This document shows, one piece after another, positions 18,300-27,449 of a DNA stretch of 64,000 nucleotides; position 1 is the stretch's first letter, and each line of letters begins with the position of its first letter. The notes under the pieces are model-generated. The model worked only from the letters and a program-made list of their open reading frames with translations. It was not told the origin of the DNA and ran no database searches. Source of the DNA: an uncultured Planktomarina sp. (GTDB lineage: Bacteria > Pseudomonadota > Alphaproteobacteria > Rhodobacterales > Rhodobacteraceae); contig CALSQF010000008.1 in assembly GCA_943788425.1 (NCBI GenBank), forward strand, positions 62,001-126,000, written 5' to 3'. A program made the translations under genes and the position numbers.

Positions 18300-19498
18300 C
18301 TGAAGCCTATCTGTGCACCGGGCGTCGCAGCGCGATCGGTCGGTTTGGCGGCGCTTTGGCGCAAACCCGGCCCGACGATCTTTTGGCCCATGTGATCATT
18401 GCCACTTTGGCCGATGTGCCGACACTCGATCCAGCGGCCATTGATGATGTGATCATGGGATGCGCCAATCAGGCCGGAGAAGACAATCGTAATGTGGCGC
18501 GCATGGCGGCCCTCTTGGCAGGCTTGCCTGAGAGCGTGGCGGGCGTCACGCTCAACCGCTTATGCGGCTCAGGACTGGACGCAATCGCAATGGGTGCTCG
18601 TGCCATCAAAGCCGGGGAGGCCGAGATCATAATGGCCGGCGGCGTGGAAAGCATGACCCGCGCGCCCATGGTCATGCCCAAGGCCGAGAGCGCCTTTTCG
18701 CGAAAAGCTGAAATTTTCGACACAACCATCGGGTGGCGGTTTGTGAACCGAGAGATGAAAGCGCGCTTTGGCATCGACAGCATGCCCGAAACAGCCGAAA
18801 ATGTGGCCGCCGATTTTGGCATATCGCGCGCCGATCAAGACGCCTTTGCCCATCGCAGCCAGTGCCGCGCGGCGCAAGCCCAGGCCTCAGGGCGATTTGC
18901 CCGGGAAATCACGCCGATATCACTGCCGCAACGGCACGGCGACCCGATCATCTTTGACACAGATGAACACCCTCGCACGACAAGCCTTAAAAAACTTGCC
19001 AGCCTCACCACCCCGTTTCGGCAAAATGGCACGGTCACAGCCGGCAATGCCTCGGGCGTCAATGATGGGGCCGCAGCGCTCATCATCGCCTCACAAGCGG
19101 CGGTGGAGCGCTTTGACCTCACGCCCATGGCCCGCATTCTTGGAACGGCCGTGGCCGGGGTCGCCCCGCGCATTATGGGCATCGGCCCTGCGCCGGCCAG
19201 CGAGAAGCTCTTGCAGCGGCTTGGACTGACAATGTCAGACATAGATCTGATAGAAATGAACGAAGCCTTCGCCGCCCAAGGCTTGGCGGTCATGCGGCAG
19301 CTTGGCCTGGCCGATGATGCCGCCCATGTAAACCCCAATGGCGGCGCCATAGCCCTTGGCCACCCGCTGGGCATGTCAGGGGCGCGTCTGGCTTTGACCG
19401 CCGCCCATGAAATGCAGCTGAACGGCCACAAACGCGCCCTATGCACCATGTGTATCGGCGTGGGGCAAGGCATTGCGATGATACTTGAGAAACTGTGA
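18296..19498 (+). CDS. paaJ: 3-oxoadipyl-CoA / 3-oxo-5,6-dehydrosuberyl-CoA thiolase PaaJ
   Basis: This 400-residue thiolase has all three catalytic residues: C90 (NRLCGSGLD), H356 (GHPLGMSG) and C386 (CTMCIGVGQG). In this pathway it cleaves the opened C8 chain and later 3-oxoadipyl-CoA to acetyl-CoA and succinyl-CoA. A generic acetyl-CoA acetyltransferase is excluded mainly by context. The PaaF and PaaH steps between its two reactions are not encoded in this window. Confidence 0.92.
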   Translation: MTEAYLCTGRRSAIGRFGGALAQTRPDDLLAHVIIATLADVPTLDPAAIDDVIMGCANQAGEDNRNVARMAALLAGLPESVAGVTLNRLCGSGLDAIAMGARAIKAGEAEIIMAGGVESMTRAPMVMPKAESAFSRKAEIFDTTIGWRFVNREMKARFGIDSMPETAENVAADFGISRADQDAFAHRSQCRAAQAQASGRFAREITPISLPQRHGDPIIFDTDEHPRTTSLKKLASLTTPFRQNGTVTAGNASGVNDGAAALIIASQAAVERFDLTPMARILGTAVAGVAPRIMGIGPAPASEKLLQRLGLTMSDIDLIEMNEAFAAQGLAVMRQLGLADDAAHVNPNGGAIALGHPLGMSGARLALTAAHEMQLNGHKRALCTMCIGVGQGIAMILEKL

Positions 19499-19508
19499 GA
19501 CGAGACGG

Positions 19509-20792
19509 ATGAAAGATCTATCCCCAAAACCCGGAGATTTAAGCGCCATTGAAACCGCCAGCCGCGATGAAATCGAAGCGCTGCAACTTGAGCGGATGCG
19601 CTGGTCCTTGACCCATGCCTACACCAATGTGCCACATTACAAACAGAGCTTCGATGCGGCCGGCGTGCATCCCGATGATCTGAAGTCTCTGGCCGATTTG
19701 GCCCGCTTTCCGTTCACAGTGAAAACGAATTTGCGGAGTAACTACCCCTTTGGCCTCTTCGCCGTGCCACGCAGTCAAATCAATCGCATTCATGCCTCTT
19801 CTGGAACCACAGGCCAGCCCACGGTGGTAGGCTATACCAAAGCTGATTTGGCGATGTGGGATGAGGTGATGGAACGCTCCTTGCGCGCGTCCGGCCTGCG
19901 CGCTGGAGATCTGCTCCACAATGCCTATGGCTATGGGCTTTTTACCGGCGGATTGGGCGTGCATGGCGGCGCGGAAAAAATGGGTCTGACAGTTGTGCCC
20001 GTCTCCGGTGGCATGACCGAACGGCAGGTGCGTTTGATCGAAGACTTTCAAGCCACTGGGATCACAGTCACCCCCTCCTATATGCTGTCAATTCTGGACG
20101 AATACCGGCGCCAAGGGCTCGATCCGCGCAAGTCTCCGCTACAAGTGGGTATTTTTGGCGCCGAACCTTGGACCAACGCGATGCGCGAGGAGGTCGAGCA
20201 GTCGTTTGACATGCATGCGGTGGATATTTACGGCCTCTCAGAGGTGATGGGGCCCGGTGTGTCTTGCGAATGCGTCGAAAGCAAAGACGGGCTACATATT
20301 TGGGAAGACCACTTCTACCCGGAGATCATTGATCCCGAGACTGGCGCGGTTCTGCCCGATGGGGCGCTTGGGGAATTGGTCTTCACCTCTCTGAGCAAAG
20401 AAGCTTTTCCAATCATTCGATACCGCACCCGCGATCTGACCCGGCTCCTACCTGGCACTGCGCGCAGCATGCGGCGCATGGAAAAAGTCACCGGCCGCAG
20501 CGATGACATGATGATCCTACGCGGCGTCAATGTCTTTCCGACGCAGATTGAGGAGCAATTGATGAAGGTGCCACAACTGGCGGCGCATTTTCAAATTGAA
20601 CTGGTCAAAAAAGGCCCAATGGATCACATGATTGTGCATGTAGAAGGCGATAGCGCCGCCGGTGACACCCTGGCAACTCTCATCAAGGCCAATATCGGCA
20701 TCACCGCAGAGGTGCGCGCAGGCGCTGACAATTCCGTCGCCAGATCTCAAGGCAAAGCCGTGCGGGTCATTGACAAACGAGCAGCGTGCTAA
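19509..20792 (+). CDS. paaK: Phenylacetate-CoA ligase PaaK
   Basis: This 427-residue cytoplasmic adenylate-forming enzyme activates phenylacetate to phenylacetyl-CoA, the first step. The ATP loop SSGTTGQPT is near residues 97-105; YGLSEVMGPGVSCEC and the C-terminal GRSDDMMILRGVNVFPTQIE are PaaK hallmarks. The start at 19509 is chosen over an in-frame 19485 because GAGACGAGACGG precedes it. It is followed after 3 bp by the TetR gene. Confidence 0.95.
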   Translation: MKDLSPKPGDLSAIETASRDEIEALQLERMRWSLTHAYTNVPHYKQSFDAAGVHPDDLKSLADLARFPFTVKTNLRSNYPFGLFAVPRSQINRIHASSGTTGQPTVVGYTKADLAMWDEVMERSLRASGLRAGDLLHNAYGYGLFTGGLGVHGGAEKMGLTVVPVSGGMTERQVRLIEDFQATGITVTPSYMLSILDEYRRQGLDPRKSPLQVGIFGAEPWTNAMREEVEQSFDMHAVDIYGLSEVMGPGVSCECVESKDGLHIWEDHFYPEIIDPETGAVLPDGALGELVFTSLSKEAFPIIRYRTRDLTRLLPGTARSMRRMEKVTGRSDDMMILRGVNVFPTQIEEQLMKVPQLAAHFQIELVKKGPMDHMIVHVEGDSAAGDTLATLIKANIGITAEVRAGADNSVARSQGKAVRVIDKRAAC

Positions 20793-20795
20793 CCT

Positions 20796-21410
20796 GTGGC
20801 CCGCCCCATCGCCAAGGACCACCGCGAAAAACGCAGCGCGATCTTGAAACAGGCCGCGGTCTACTTCGCAGACCACGGCTATGATCGCGCGTCGGTCAAT
20901 GGGGTGGCGGGGGCCTGCGGCATCTCCAAGTCCTTGATTTATCACTATTACAACAGCAAGGAGCAGCTGCTCTTTGACATTTTGCACAGCCATCTCACGA
21001 CGCTCTACGAGGGCCTAATAGCCCTGCCAAAGGCCGAAGATCCTGAGCTGCAGCTGCGTCAATTGGTGAGAAAACTGCTGCATATGTACCGCGGCGCAGA
21101 TGCAGAGCATCGATTACAATTGCAAAGCACAACGGCCCTGCCCGAGGCGCAACGCCATATACTGGCGGACATCCAACGGTCGATTGTCAAAGAATTTTCC
21201 CAGGCCATTGCTGCCGCCGCGCCCGAATATCTAGAGCAAGACCCAGTTCATTTGCGCCCGCTCACCATGTCGCTCTTTGGCATGGTCAATTGGTTCTACC
21301 TCTGGCACCAACCGGGCCGCGGCTTGAGCCGGGAAACCTATGCCGATCTGGCAACCGAAATTCTCTTAGGCGGGTTGGCACGGCTTCAAAATCAGGGGCG
21401 ATCCCCTTAA
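20796..21410 (+). CDS. paaR: TetR family regulator, probable PaaR
   Basis: This 204-residue protein starts with GTG. Its N-terminal helix-turn-helix reads [31 protein letters not shown] in the order typical of TetR proteins. It closes the paaG operon and shares the locus with a palindrome (17018-17033) like those bound by PaaR, a phenylacetyl-CoA-responsive repressor. The symbol is inferred from position and site, not from alignment. If correct, the cluster has two repressors, since paaX is also present. Confidence 0.8.
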   Translation: MARPIAKDHREKRSAILKQAAVYFADHGYDRASVNGVAGACGISKSLIYHYYNSKEQLLFDILHSHLTTLYEGLIALPKAEDPELQLRQLVRKLLHMYRGADAEHRLQLQSTTALPEAQRHILADIQRSIVKEFSQAIAAAAPEYLEQDPVHLRPLTMSLFGMVNWFYLWHQPGRGLSRETYADLATEILLGGLARLQNQGRSP

Positions 21411-21853
21411 CCCTCGGGCGCCAGAATATGCCCCATGCGCTGCATCGCCAGACTATAGCCTTGGACACCGAACCCGGCAATCACCCCATCTGCTCTTAAC
21501 GAGACATAAGACGAATGGCGGAAGCTCTCGCGTTTATGCACATTTGAAATATGCACCTCAAGAACCGGGCCCTCAAAGGTATGCAAGGCGTCGAGCAAAG
21601 CAATCGACGTATGGGTGAAGGCCGCAGGGTTGATGATAATGCCCGCTGAAGTTTGACGGGCCGTGTGGATCATATCAATCAGCGCACCCTCATGATTGCT
21701 TTGCATCAACTCGCAGCGCAGCCCGAATTGCGCCGCCACCGCCGTGCAGGAGTTTGCCACATCGTCCAATGTGTCATGCCCGTAAATTTCCGGCTGACGT
21801 TGTCCCAAAAGGTTCAAATTGGGACCGTTCAAAATCGTAATGAGTTGCGCCAT
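21407..21853 (-). CDS. aroQ: 3-dehydroquinate dehydratase, type II
   Basis: This 148-residue enzyme of the shikimate pathway converts 3-dehydroquinate to 3-dehydroshikimate. Signature blocks are [18 protein letters not shown] with the catalytic tyrosine, [16 protein letters not shown] and [17 protein letters not shown]. The start at 21853 fits the family length; a longer frame to 21892 would add an unconserved leader. Its last four bases overlap the end of the TetR gene, so the two are convergent. It lies 81 bp downstream of the decarboxylase on the same strand. Confidence 0.95.
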   Translation of the reverse strand: MAQLITILNGPNLNLLGQRQPEIYGHDTLDDVANSCTAVAAQFGLRCELMQSNHEGALIDMIHTARQTSAGIIINPAAFTHTSIALLDALHTFEGPVLEVHISNVHKRESFRHSSYVSLRADGVIAGFGVQGYSLAMQRMGHILAPEG

Positions 21854-21934
21854 GATCTCAGTTCCATCTCGTTTGTCACCCGGCCATGCCACAGTTTTGC
21901 AGCAATTGCGACTGTTTCTTGCCCTTTGCTGAAA

Positions 21935-23326
21935 TTATGCAGCCAGCTCGCAGAGCACCTGGTAGGCACATTGCACGTCGTCCTGGGTCACATCAAATTG
22001 ACCAATCTGGAACCGTACGGCAATCTGCCCATCCACTTGCGTTTGTGTAATATAAATCCGCCCATCGTCATTGATCCGGTTTACAAAGGCAATTTGCGCC
22101 GCATCATCACGGCCGGCCAATCGAAAGGTGAACAGGGATAAAACCGGGGACGTAACAATCTCAAATTGAGGATGCTGTGACAATTGATCAGCCAAACCCT
22201 CAGCCCAAGCCACATGATTGCGCAGCCTCTGGCGCAGGGCCTCAAGCCCGTAGGAGCGCAGCAAAAACCACAGCTTTAACGCGCGGAACCTCCGCCCGAG
22301 GGGCAAAGACCACTCCGAATAATTAATCACCCCGTCACGGCCATGGGTCTTGAGATATTCTGGTTGAATGGCCAGAGTTTTGACCAAGCTTGCAGGATCG
22401 GCAAGGAAATGCGCCGAGCAATCAAACTGCGCACCGAGCCATTTATGCGGATTGAACACGAGGGAGTCCGCGCCCTCAATCCCGGCCCATAGCGCACGAA
22501 ATTCAGGGCAGATCATGCCCGCGCCGGCCCAAGCCGCATCCACATGGCTGTAAAGGTTAAACTCTTTGGCCACGCCAAGCACAGCTGTAAGATCATCGCA
22601 GGCGCCGGTGCCTGTGCCGCCGGCGCAGGCGATCACCCCCGCCGGCAAATGTCCCGCCGCAATATCGGCCTCAATCGCTGCCCGCAGCGCGACCGGATCC
22701 ATGCCGCGGCGGATGCCGCCAATGGGTATGCGCACGAGATTGTCTTGACCAATTCCCGCCACCCATATGGCGCGATCTACCGATGTGTGAACCTCTGCAG
22801 AACAATAAATACGCAGCCGCGGCGCTCCCGATAGCCCAGAGCGATTGCCTTGCCAATTCAGCGCCCGCTCGCGCATGGTCAGCACCGCCGCCAATGTCGC
22901 CGAGGAGGCCGAATCTTGAATGACACCAGAAAACCCTGAGGGAAGACCAATGGCTTGGCGCAACCAATCGAGCATCACGGTTTCCATCTCCGTCGCCGCC
23001 GGTGAGGTCTGCCAAAGCATACATTGCGCCGCAATGGTTGAGACCAGCATCTCCGCCAGCATAGACGGAGGGGCGGCATTGGCTGGGAAATAGGCAAAAA
23101 ACCTTGGGTGCTGCCAATGGGTCATCCCTGGCATCACCACCCGCTCAAAATCGGCCATGATCTCTTCCATGGACTGCGGCGTCTCCGGGGCGCTGTGTTC
23201 TAAAAGAGCGGCCACATCCCCCGGCGCCGTTTGCGCGCGCACCGGGCGGTCGCGTAGATTTTTATGGTAATCTGCGGCCCATTGAGAAATTTTTGCACCC
23301 CAGTCAGAGAATTCATCCCAGTGCAT
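21935..23326 (-). CDS. PLP-dependent aromatic amino acid decarboxylase family protein
   Basis: This 463-residue group II decarboxylase belongs to the DDC/tryptophan decarboxylase family. The PLP lysine is K295 in FNPHKW, the ring-stacking histidine is H180 (AEVHTS) and D263 lies in HVDAAW. Members decarboxylate phenylalanine, tyrosine, tryptophan or DOPA. Lying directly after the phenylacetate cluster, it could yield phenylethylamine, which an amine oxidase and aldehyde dehydrogenase elsewhere could turn into phenylacetate. That link is inference. Confidence 0.88.
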   Translation of the reverse strand: MHWDEFSDWGAKISQWAADYHKNLRDRPVRAQTAPGDVAALLEHSAPETPQSMEEIMADFERVVMPGMTHWQHPRFFAYFPANAAPPSMLAEMLVSTIAAQCMLWQTSPAATEMETVMLDWLRQAIGLPSGFSGVIQDSASSATLAAVLTMRERALNWQGNRSGLSGAPRLRIYCSAEVHTSVDRAIWVAGIGQDNLVRIPIGGIRRGMDPVALRAAIEADIAAGHLPAGVIACAGGTGTGACDDLTAVLGVAKEFNLYSHVDAAWAGAGMICPEFRALWAGIEGADSLVFNPHKWLGAQFDCSAHFLADPASLVKTLAIQPEYLKTHGRDGVINYSEWSLPLGRRFRALKLWFLLRSYGLEALRQRLRNHVAWAEGLADQLSQHPQFEIVTSPVLSLFTFRLAGRDDAAQIAFVNRINDDGRIYITQTQVDGQIAVRFQIGQFDVTQDDVQCAYQVLCELAA

Positions 23327-23633
23327 TTTCAGTCCCTTCTCTTAGCAGCACAGACCCCATGCGGGCGGCCAAAGGCGGATAGAGCCAACGCGATTTGCGC
23401 AAAATACAACATACCACTCCGCTCATGGCTCGCAAGCCATAATACGGCAGCGCGCCTTAAATCTATACAGGGCTATGCGTCCCCCTTTGTGCATCGCGCA
23501 ATTTGACATTGACCCTTGGCGCGCAAAACGCCAGCCTTGCCGTACAGAAGCTCATGCCCATACCGCCGGCAGTGCGTGCACAGCTGCATCCCATGCGAGG
23601 CTGCGGGCAGTGCCAGACATCAGGGAGATTCCT
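23327..23633. other. 307-bp intergenic region between divergent decarboxylase and SDR genes
   Basis: No gene is supported here, although the frame of the SDR stays open back to an ATG at 23475 with no ribosome site. A small hairpin, ATGGCT-CGCA-AGCCAT, lies near 23428-23443, and TTGACA at 23503 has no good -10 partner. Promoters for both neighbours must lie here. Confidence 0.5.
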
Positions 23634-24449
23634 TTGGAATTCCAAGGCAAGATAATTATCCTCACCGGTGCCGCGGGCGGCATTGGCGCGGCTTTGGCCC
23701 GTGAATTTGCCCAGCGCGGCGCGCGCTTGGCGCTCTGCGACCTCAATGCCCCCGCGCTGAACGACCTGGCCCAGGAGTTGGGCGCGCTGCAGATGGTCTG
23801 CGATGTGACCGTCGAAAGCCGCATTCAGGCCGTCTTGAAAGAGGTCGAAGTAACCCTTGGCCCGGTGGATATTTTCTTTTCCAATGCCGGATTCAGCGCA
23901 GGCGAGCCAGGTCACGCCGCCTCAGCGCCAGATCGGATTTGGCAGGCCGCCTGGGAGGTGCATGTCATGGCGCATGTCTACGCCTGCCGTGCCGTATTGC
24001 CGGCCATGCTGGCGCGTGGCCAGGGCTATCTCGTGCAGATGGCCTCGGCTGCGGGGCTGCTCAACCAAATTGGCGATGCGGCCTATTCCACCAGCAAACA
24101 CGCCGCCGTCGGTTTTGCCGAAGCCCTGGCCATTTCTCATGGGCACGAAGGCCTCAAAGTCTCAGTTGTTTGCCCGCAATATGTCGCCACGCCAATGCTG
24201 GGATATGATGATCCCGGCGCGGCCGCCCCATTGCCGGATGTATTGAGCCCAAAGACCGCAGCCCAGCGCATAGCAGATGCGATGGAGGAGGAACGCTTTT
24301 TGATCCTACCGCATCCGCAAGTCGCCGATTACATGGCCTTCAAAGCGATGGAGCCCGAAAAGTGGCTGGCTGCCATGCGCAAACTGCGCGCGCGGTTGAT
24401 GGCAAAACTTGGCAAGCTTGATTTGGCACAGATGCACAAATGGATGTGA
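23634..24449 (+). CDS. Short-chain dehydrogenase/reductase
   Basis: This classical SDR of 271 residues has the cofactor motif TGAAGGIG at 11-18 and catalytic S138, Y151 and K155 (YSTSKHA). The TTG start at 23634 has AGGGAGA six bases upstream and places the cofactor strand at the usual distance from the N-terminus. The substrate is an alcohol or ketone not identifiable from sequence. It is divergent from the decarboxylase and may act on the same aromatic metabolites, but nothing shows this directly. Confidence 0.85.
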   Translation: MEFQGKIIILTGAAGGIGAALAREFAQRGARLALCDLNAPALNDLAQELGALQMVCDVTVESRIQAVLKEVEVTLGPVDIFFSNAGFSAGEPGHAASAPDRIWQAAWEVHVMAHVYACRAVLPAMLARGQGYLVQMASAAGLLNQIGDAAYSTSKHAAVGFAEALAISHGHEGLKVSVVCPQYVATPMLGYDDPGAAAPLPDVLSPKTAAQRIADAMEEERFLILPHPQVADYMAFKAMEPEKWLAAMRKLRARLMAKLGKLDLAQMHKWM

Positions 24450-24468
24450 TCGCCGGATCGCTTCCCTG

Positions 24469-25456
24469 TCAGAGGGTTTTTTGCATGGTGATTTCCGTCA
24501 CGCGATCATAACCCGGATGGGCATTGCGCGCGGTCTCAATAAACCCGCATTTGCCGAATATTTTTTGGTTTTCCACCAGCTCAATACGCACCTGCAGCTC
24601 AAGGCGGGACAGGCCTCATGGAGCGGGCCAATGCCTCACTCGCCGCCAGCAGCGCACGCAACAAGCCCCGGCCACGCAGATCCTCCGAAATGGCAATTTT
24701 TCCCAAATACAGCGCATGGGGCAAAGGCGTGGCCACAAGGCAAGCGGCGACAGGCTCGCCCAGAGCCAAAAGCCAGCTGTCCTTTGCCGCATCTGCCAGC
24801 TTGCTGACGGTCAGCTGATGCATTGAGCTGGGCGGATCAATGCGTCCAGTCATATAGGCAAAGGAGGTTTGAATAAGCGTAAGCACCTGCGCCAAAGCCA
24901 CGGTATCGCTGGCCTCCACTCGCCGCACCGCAGAGTGCAGATCGGCCTGCCCAATCATACGCTGATAAATCGCTGTTCCGTGCCATTGGTCAAATTTGCG
25001 CCCAACCTCCTGCAAGCTTCCCACATGGGCAAAGCCACAGCGTTCGTGCAACTGCGCACTCTGCGGATTTGGCAAGGTGACAATGGCCACTGCCGTATGA
25101 AACCCGCGGGCGGCCAAATGTGCAAAGAGCATCCGATAGAGCGCCTGGGCAAGGCCGCGACCCTGTCCCTCGGGCGCCAAGTAAACACTGACCTCTGCGG
25201 TGCGGTCATAGGCCGGACGGGGACGATAGGGGCTGGCATAGGCAAAGCCTAAAATCCCCGCATCTGACTGCGCCACAAAGTAGCCATGGCTGGCAAGGTT
25301 GCCGGCTATGCGCTCAGCCATGGTCTCCACACTGGGTGGAACGGTTTCAAAAGAAATGGAAGTCTCTTGCACGAAAGGCGCATAAATCGCCCGAATATCA
25401 GCTGCATCCTCTGGCCGGGCCGCACGAATGGTGACATCTCCCTGCGGTGTAGACAT
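24469..25456 (-). pseudogene. Fused double GNAT acetyltransferase, frameshifted in the second domain
   Basis: Residues 1-165 are a phosphinothricin/methionine-sulfoximine-type N-acetyltransferase (YLAPEGQGRGLAQALYRM is the acetyl-CoA loop). A second GNAT domain follows without a stop (FAYMTGRIDPPSSMHQLT, then DLRGRGLLRALLAA). The open frame ends at 24599, but the typical GNAT C-terminus, GLSRLELQVRIELVENQK through EITMQKTL, continues in another frame to a stop at 24469. A one-base indel near 24611-24622 explains it. The first domain may still be made; the second would lack its last strands. The fusion itself may be real or the result of a lost stop codon. Confidence 0.8.
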
Positions 25457-25521
25457 CTCGGTGGCCCCTCAACCAATATGTGGACTCGGAGCGCCGATGC
25501 TGTTGCGCAACACCCCCCGCA

Positions 25522-25860
25522 TTAGAACAATCGCCCGCCAATAGGCACATCCTGATCTGGCCGCATCAACACCACTTTGCCCGCCTCATCCGGCACACCC
25601 AGCACCAAAATCTCTGACATCAGCTTACCAATCTGGCGCGGCGGAAAGTTCACCACGGCCAGAACCTGGGTTCCAACCAACGCTTCGGGCGTATAATGAT
25701 CGGTCAACTGCGCGGAAGATTTCTTAATCCCAAGATCGCCGCCAAAATCCACCCAAAGCTTGATGGCTGGCACGCGGGCCTCGGGATAGGGTTCGGCTTG
25801 AGTGACATGGCCAATGCGAATATCAAGCTTGGCAAAATCCGCATAGGTGATCTCAGCCAT
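25522..25860 (-). CDS. csaA: tRNA-binding domain protein CsaA
   Basis: This 112-residue protein is one tRNA-binding OB fold (DIRIGHVTQAEPYPEARVPA, then the C-terminal block PPRQIGKLMSEILVLG). CsaA homologues are dimeric and described as export-related chaperones able to bind tRNA; the physiological role is uncertain. The gene overlaps the end of proC by 8 bp, so both are made from one message. Confidence 0.93.
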   Translation of the reverse strand: MAEITYADFAKLDIRIGHVTQAEPYPEARVPAIKLWVDFGGDLGIKKSSAQLTDHYTPEALVGTQVLAVVNFPPRQIGKLMSEILVLGVPDEAGKVVLMRPDQDVPIGGRLF

Positions 25861-26674
25861 TGGACAGCTCCTGCGATCGTTGGCTGGCAGCGGCCACGGC
25901 TTGATCCAAAAGTTGCGGCAATCCTGACTCGTTGCGCATCAAGATCTCAAGCGCCGCTTGGGTCGTGCCATTGGGGCTGGTGACGTTGACCCGGAGTTGC
26001 TCGGCGCTCTCACCAGAGTGAACGGCCAAAGCCCCTGCCCCCGCCACAGTGGCCTGCGCAAGCTGCATCGCCATATCCTCTGGCAGCCCTTGGTTTACAC
26101 CCGCCGCAGCCAAAGCCTCGATCATTAAAAATACATAGGCCGGGCCGGAGCCAGACAGGCCCGTCACCGCATCCATTTGTTGCTCATTTTGCAACACAAG
26201 CGTTTGACCCACGGCCGCCATCAGGCTTTGCGCCTCTGCAACGTCTTTTTCCGTTGCACGCCCATTGCCGATGAGCGCTGTTATTCCTTGTCCAATGGCC
26301 GCCGGCGTATTGGGCATGGCGCGCACAATTGGCGTGGATTTGCCCAAAACATCCTCAAAGGCCGAAATGGGCGTGCCGGCGGCCACTGAAATAAACAAGG
26401 TTGTCGCCGAACCAAACCGCTGCAATCGCGGCAGAGCTTCCCCCATCATCTGGGGTTTGACCGCCACCAAAACCGCGGCGGGGTCATCGGGCAGCATTTC
26501 ATTGACCCGCACGCCAATTGACAAAAGCCAATCACTGGGTTTCGGATCCAAGATCCAAACAGATTTAGGATCCATCCCCTGTTCGAGCCAACCGCTCAAT
26601 AGGGCCGACCCCATTTTTCCGCAGCCAAGCAGCACCAAGCCACGTTTTAAAATATTATTTGAGAACATCTCCAA
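25853..26674 (-). CDS. proC: Pyrroline-5-carboxylate reductase
   Basis: This 273-residue NAD(P)H-dependent enzyme makes proline from pyrroline-5-carboxylate. The cofactor motif is LLGCGKMGSALLSGW, and the C-terminal dimer domain has VTGLSGSGPAYVFLMIEAL and TSPNGTTQAALE, both characteristic. The start is either TTG at 26674 or ATG at 26668; AAAGG better fits the TTG. The gene is followed by csaA with 8 bp of overlap. Confidence 0.95.
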   Translation of the reverse strand: MEMFSNNILKRGLVLLGCGKMGSALLSGWLEQGMDPKSVWILDPKPSDWLLSIGVRVNEMLPDDPAAVLVAVKPQMMGEALPRLQRFGSATTLFISVAAGTPISAFEDVLGKSTPIVRAMPNTPAAIGQGITALIGNGRATEKDVAEAQSLMAAVGQTLVLQNEQQMDAVTGLSGSGPAYVFLMIEALAAAGVNQGLPEDMAMQLAQATVAGAGALAVHSGESAEQLRVNVTSPNGTTQAALEILMRNESGLPQLLDQAVAAASQRSQELSNG

Positions 26675-26701
26675 ACCCGTATTCGCCTTTCACCGCAGAT
26701 C

Positions 26702-27205
26702 CTACGCGTGGCCGTGAGCCTCTGCAATGGCCACTTTCAATGCCGTCTCAAGGTCTTTTTCGCCCCATGTGACCATTTGAAAGGCTGGATAATAGCGCTC
26801 AGCGGACATGACGGCGGCAGAAATCATTGTATCAATCTGATCGGGCGTCGCCATTTGGGCGTTGGAAAGGATCAACCCATAGCGATAAGCCATCAACCGC
26901 TCCGCGCCCCAATAGGTGAAACTGCCAGCCCAGCACATATCATTGACCGCATTGAGCGCCTCATAGAGCGCGGGCATCCGATGGGCCGGCGGGTCCATCT
27001 CGAAGCTACAGATCAAACGTAGAGTTTGATCGGCTTCACACCAAGCCAGAGTGATGGAATAGCTGCGCCATTGTCCGGCCATCTCCATTGAAATTTGATC
27101 ATCCGCAATCCGGTCGAACTGCCATTCTTGATGGGTGGCAATATCTTCCACGATATCTATGGGATGCAGATCTTCAAAATCATAGGCGTGATTGGACAGT
27201 GCCAT
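26702..27205 (-). CDS. YbjN domain-containing protein
   Basis: This 167-residue protein matches the YbjN family, common beside proC in Rhodobacterales. The visible fold is two alpha/beta repeats (MEMAGQWRSYSITLAWCEAD, then the block with WGAERLMAYRYGLIL). YbjN homologues resemble type III secretion chaperones structurally and affect stress responses in E. coli, but the molecular function is not established. It lies 27 bp upstream of proC on the same strand and probably forms an operon with proC and csaA. Confidence 0.8.
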   Translation of the reverse strand: MALSNHAYDFEDLHPIDIVEDIATHQEWQFDRIADDQISMEMAGQWRSYSITLAWCEADQTLRLICSFEMDPPAHRMPALYEALNAVNDMCWAGSFTYWGAERLMAYRYGLILSNAQMATPDQIDTMISAAVMSAERYYPAFQMVTWGEKDLETALKVAIAEAHGHA

Positions 27206-27334
27206 GAAGAACCCCTTTCCGGGTCAAAAACTCCGATCCGGCAGCTCCACAACCTCTTGTACACTCCCCAAGATTTTGCGGCCGCCGAATACTTCCATAC
27301 AATCTATGGTGTCCTTTGACCGGGATTCTGTCGA

Positions 27335-27372
27335 GTCATTTATCTGGGGATAAGTCATTTATCTGTGGACAA
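27335..27372. repeat. two adjacent 19-bp direct repeats with DnaA-box-like cores
   Basis: GTCATTTATCTGGGGATAA (27335-27353) is followed directly by GTCATTTATCTGTGGACAA (27354-27372), 17 of 19 bases identical. The ends TGGGGATAA and TGTGGACAA each differ by one base from TGTGGATAA, the complement of a DnaA box. It lies between the ybjN-like gene and ubiK, upstream of the former. Confidence 0.7.
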
Positions 27373-27408
27373 GACGGCAAAATCACCACGCCGCAGCCGC
27401 AAAACCAC

Positions 27409-27434
27409 AAAGGCCGCCCCGAGGGACGGCCTTT
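27409..27434 (-). terminator. probable terminator after ubiK
   Basis: The inverted repeat AAAGGCCG...CGGCCTTT with a GC-rich inner stem lies 15 bp after the ubiK stop. The minus-strand T tract is short and interrupted (GTGGTTTTG), so efficiency is uncertain. Confidence 0.55.
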
Positions 27435-27449
27435 TAGCAGCTGAACCAG

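Noticed and set aside
27335..27372. Chromosomal replication origin
   Set aside because: Only two imperfect DnaA-like 9-mers are present, with no AT-rich unwinding region or origin-linked genes nearby.
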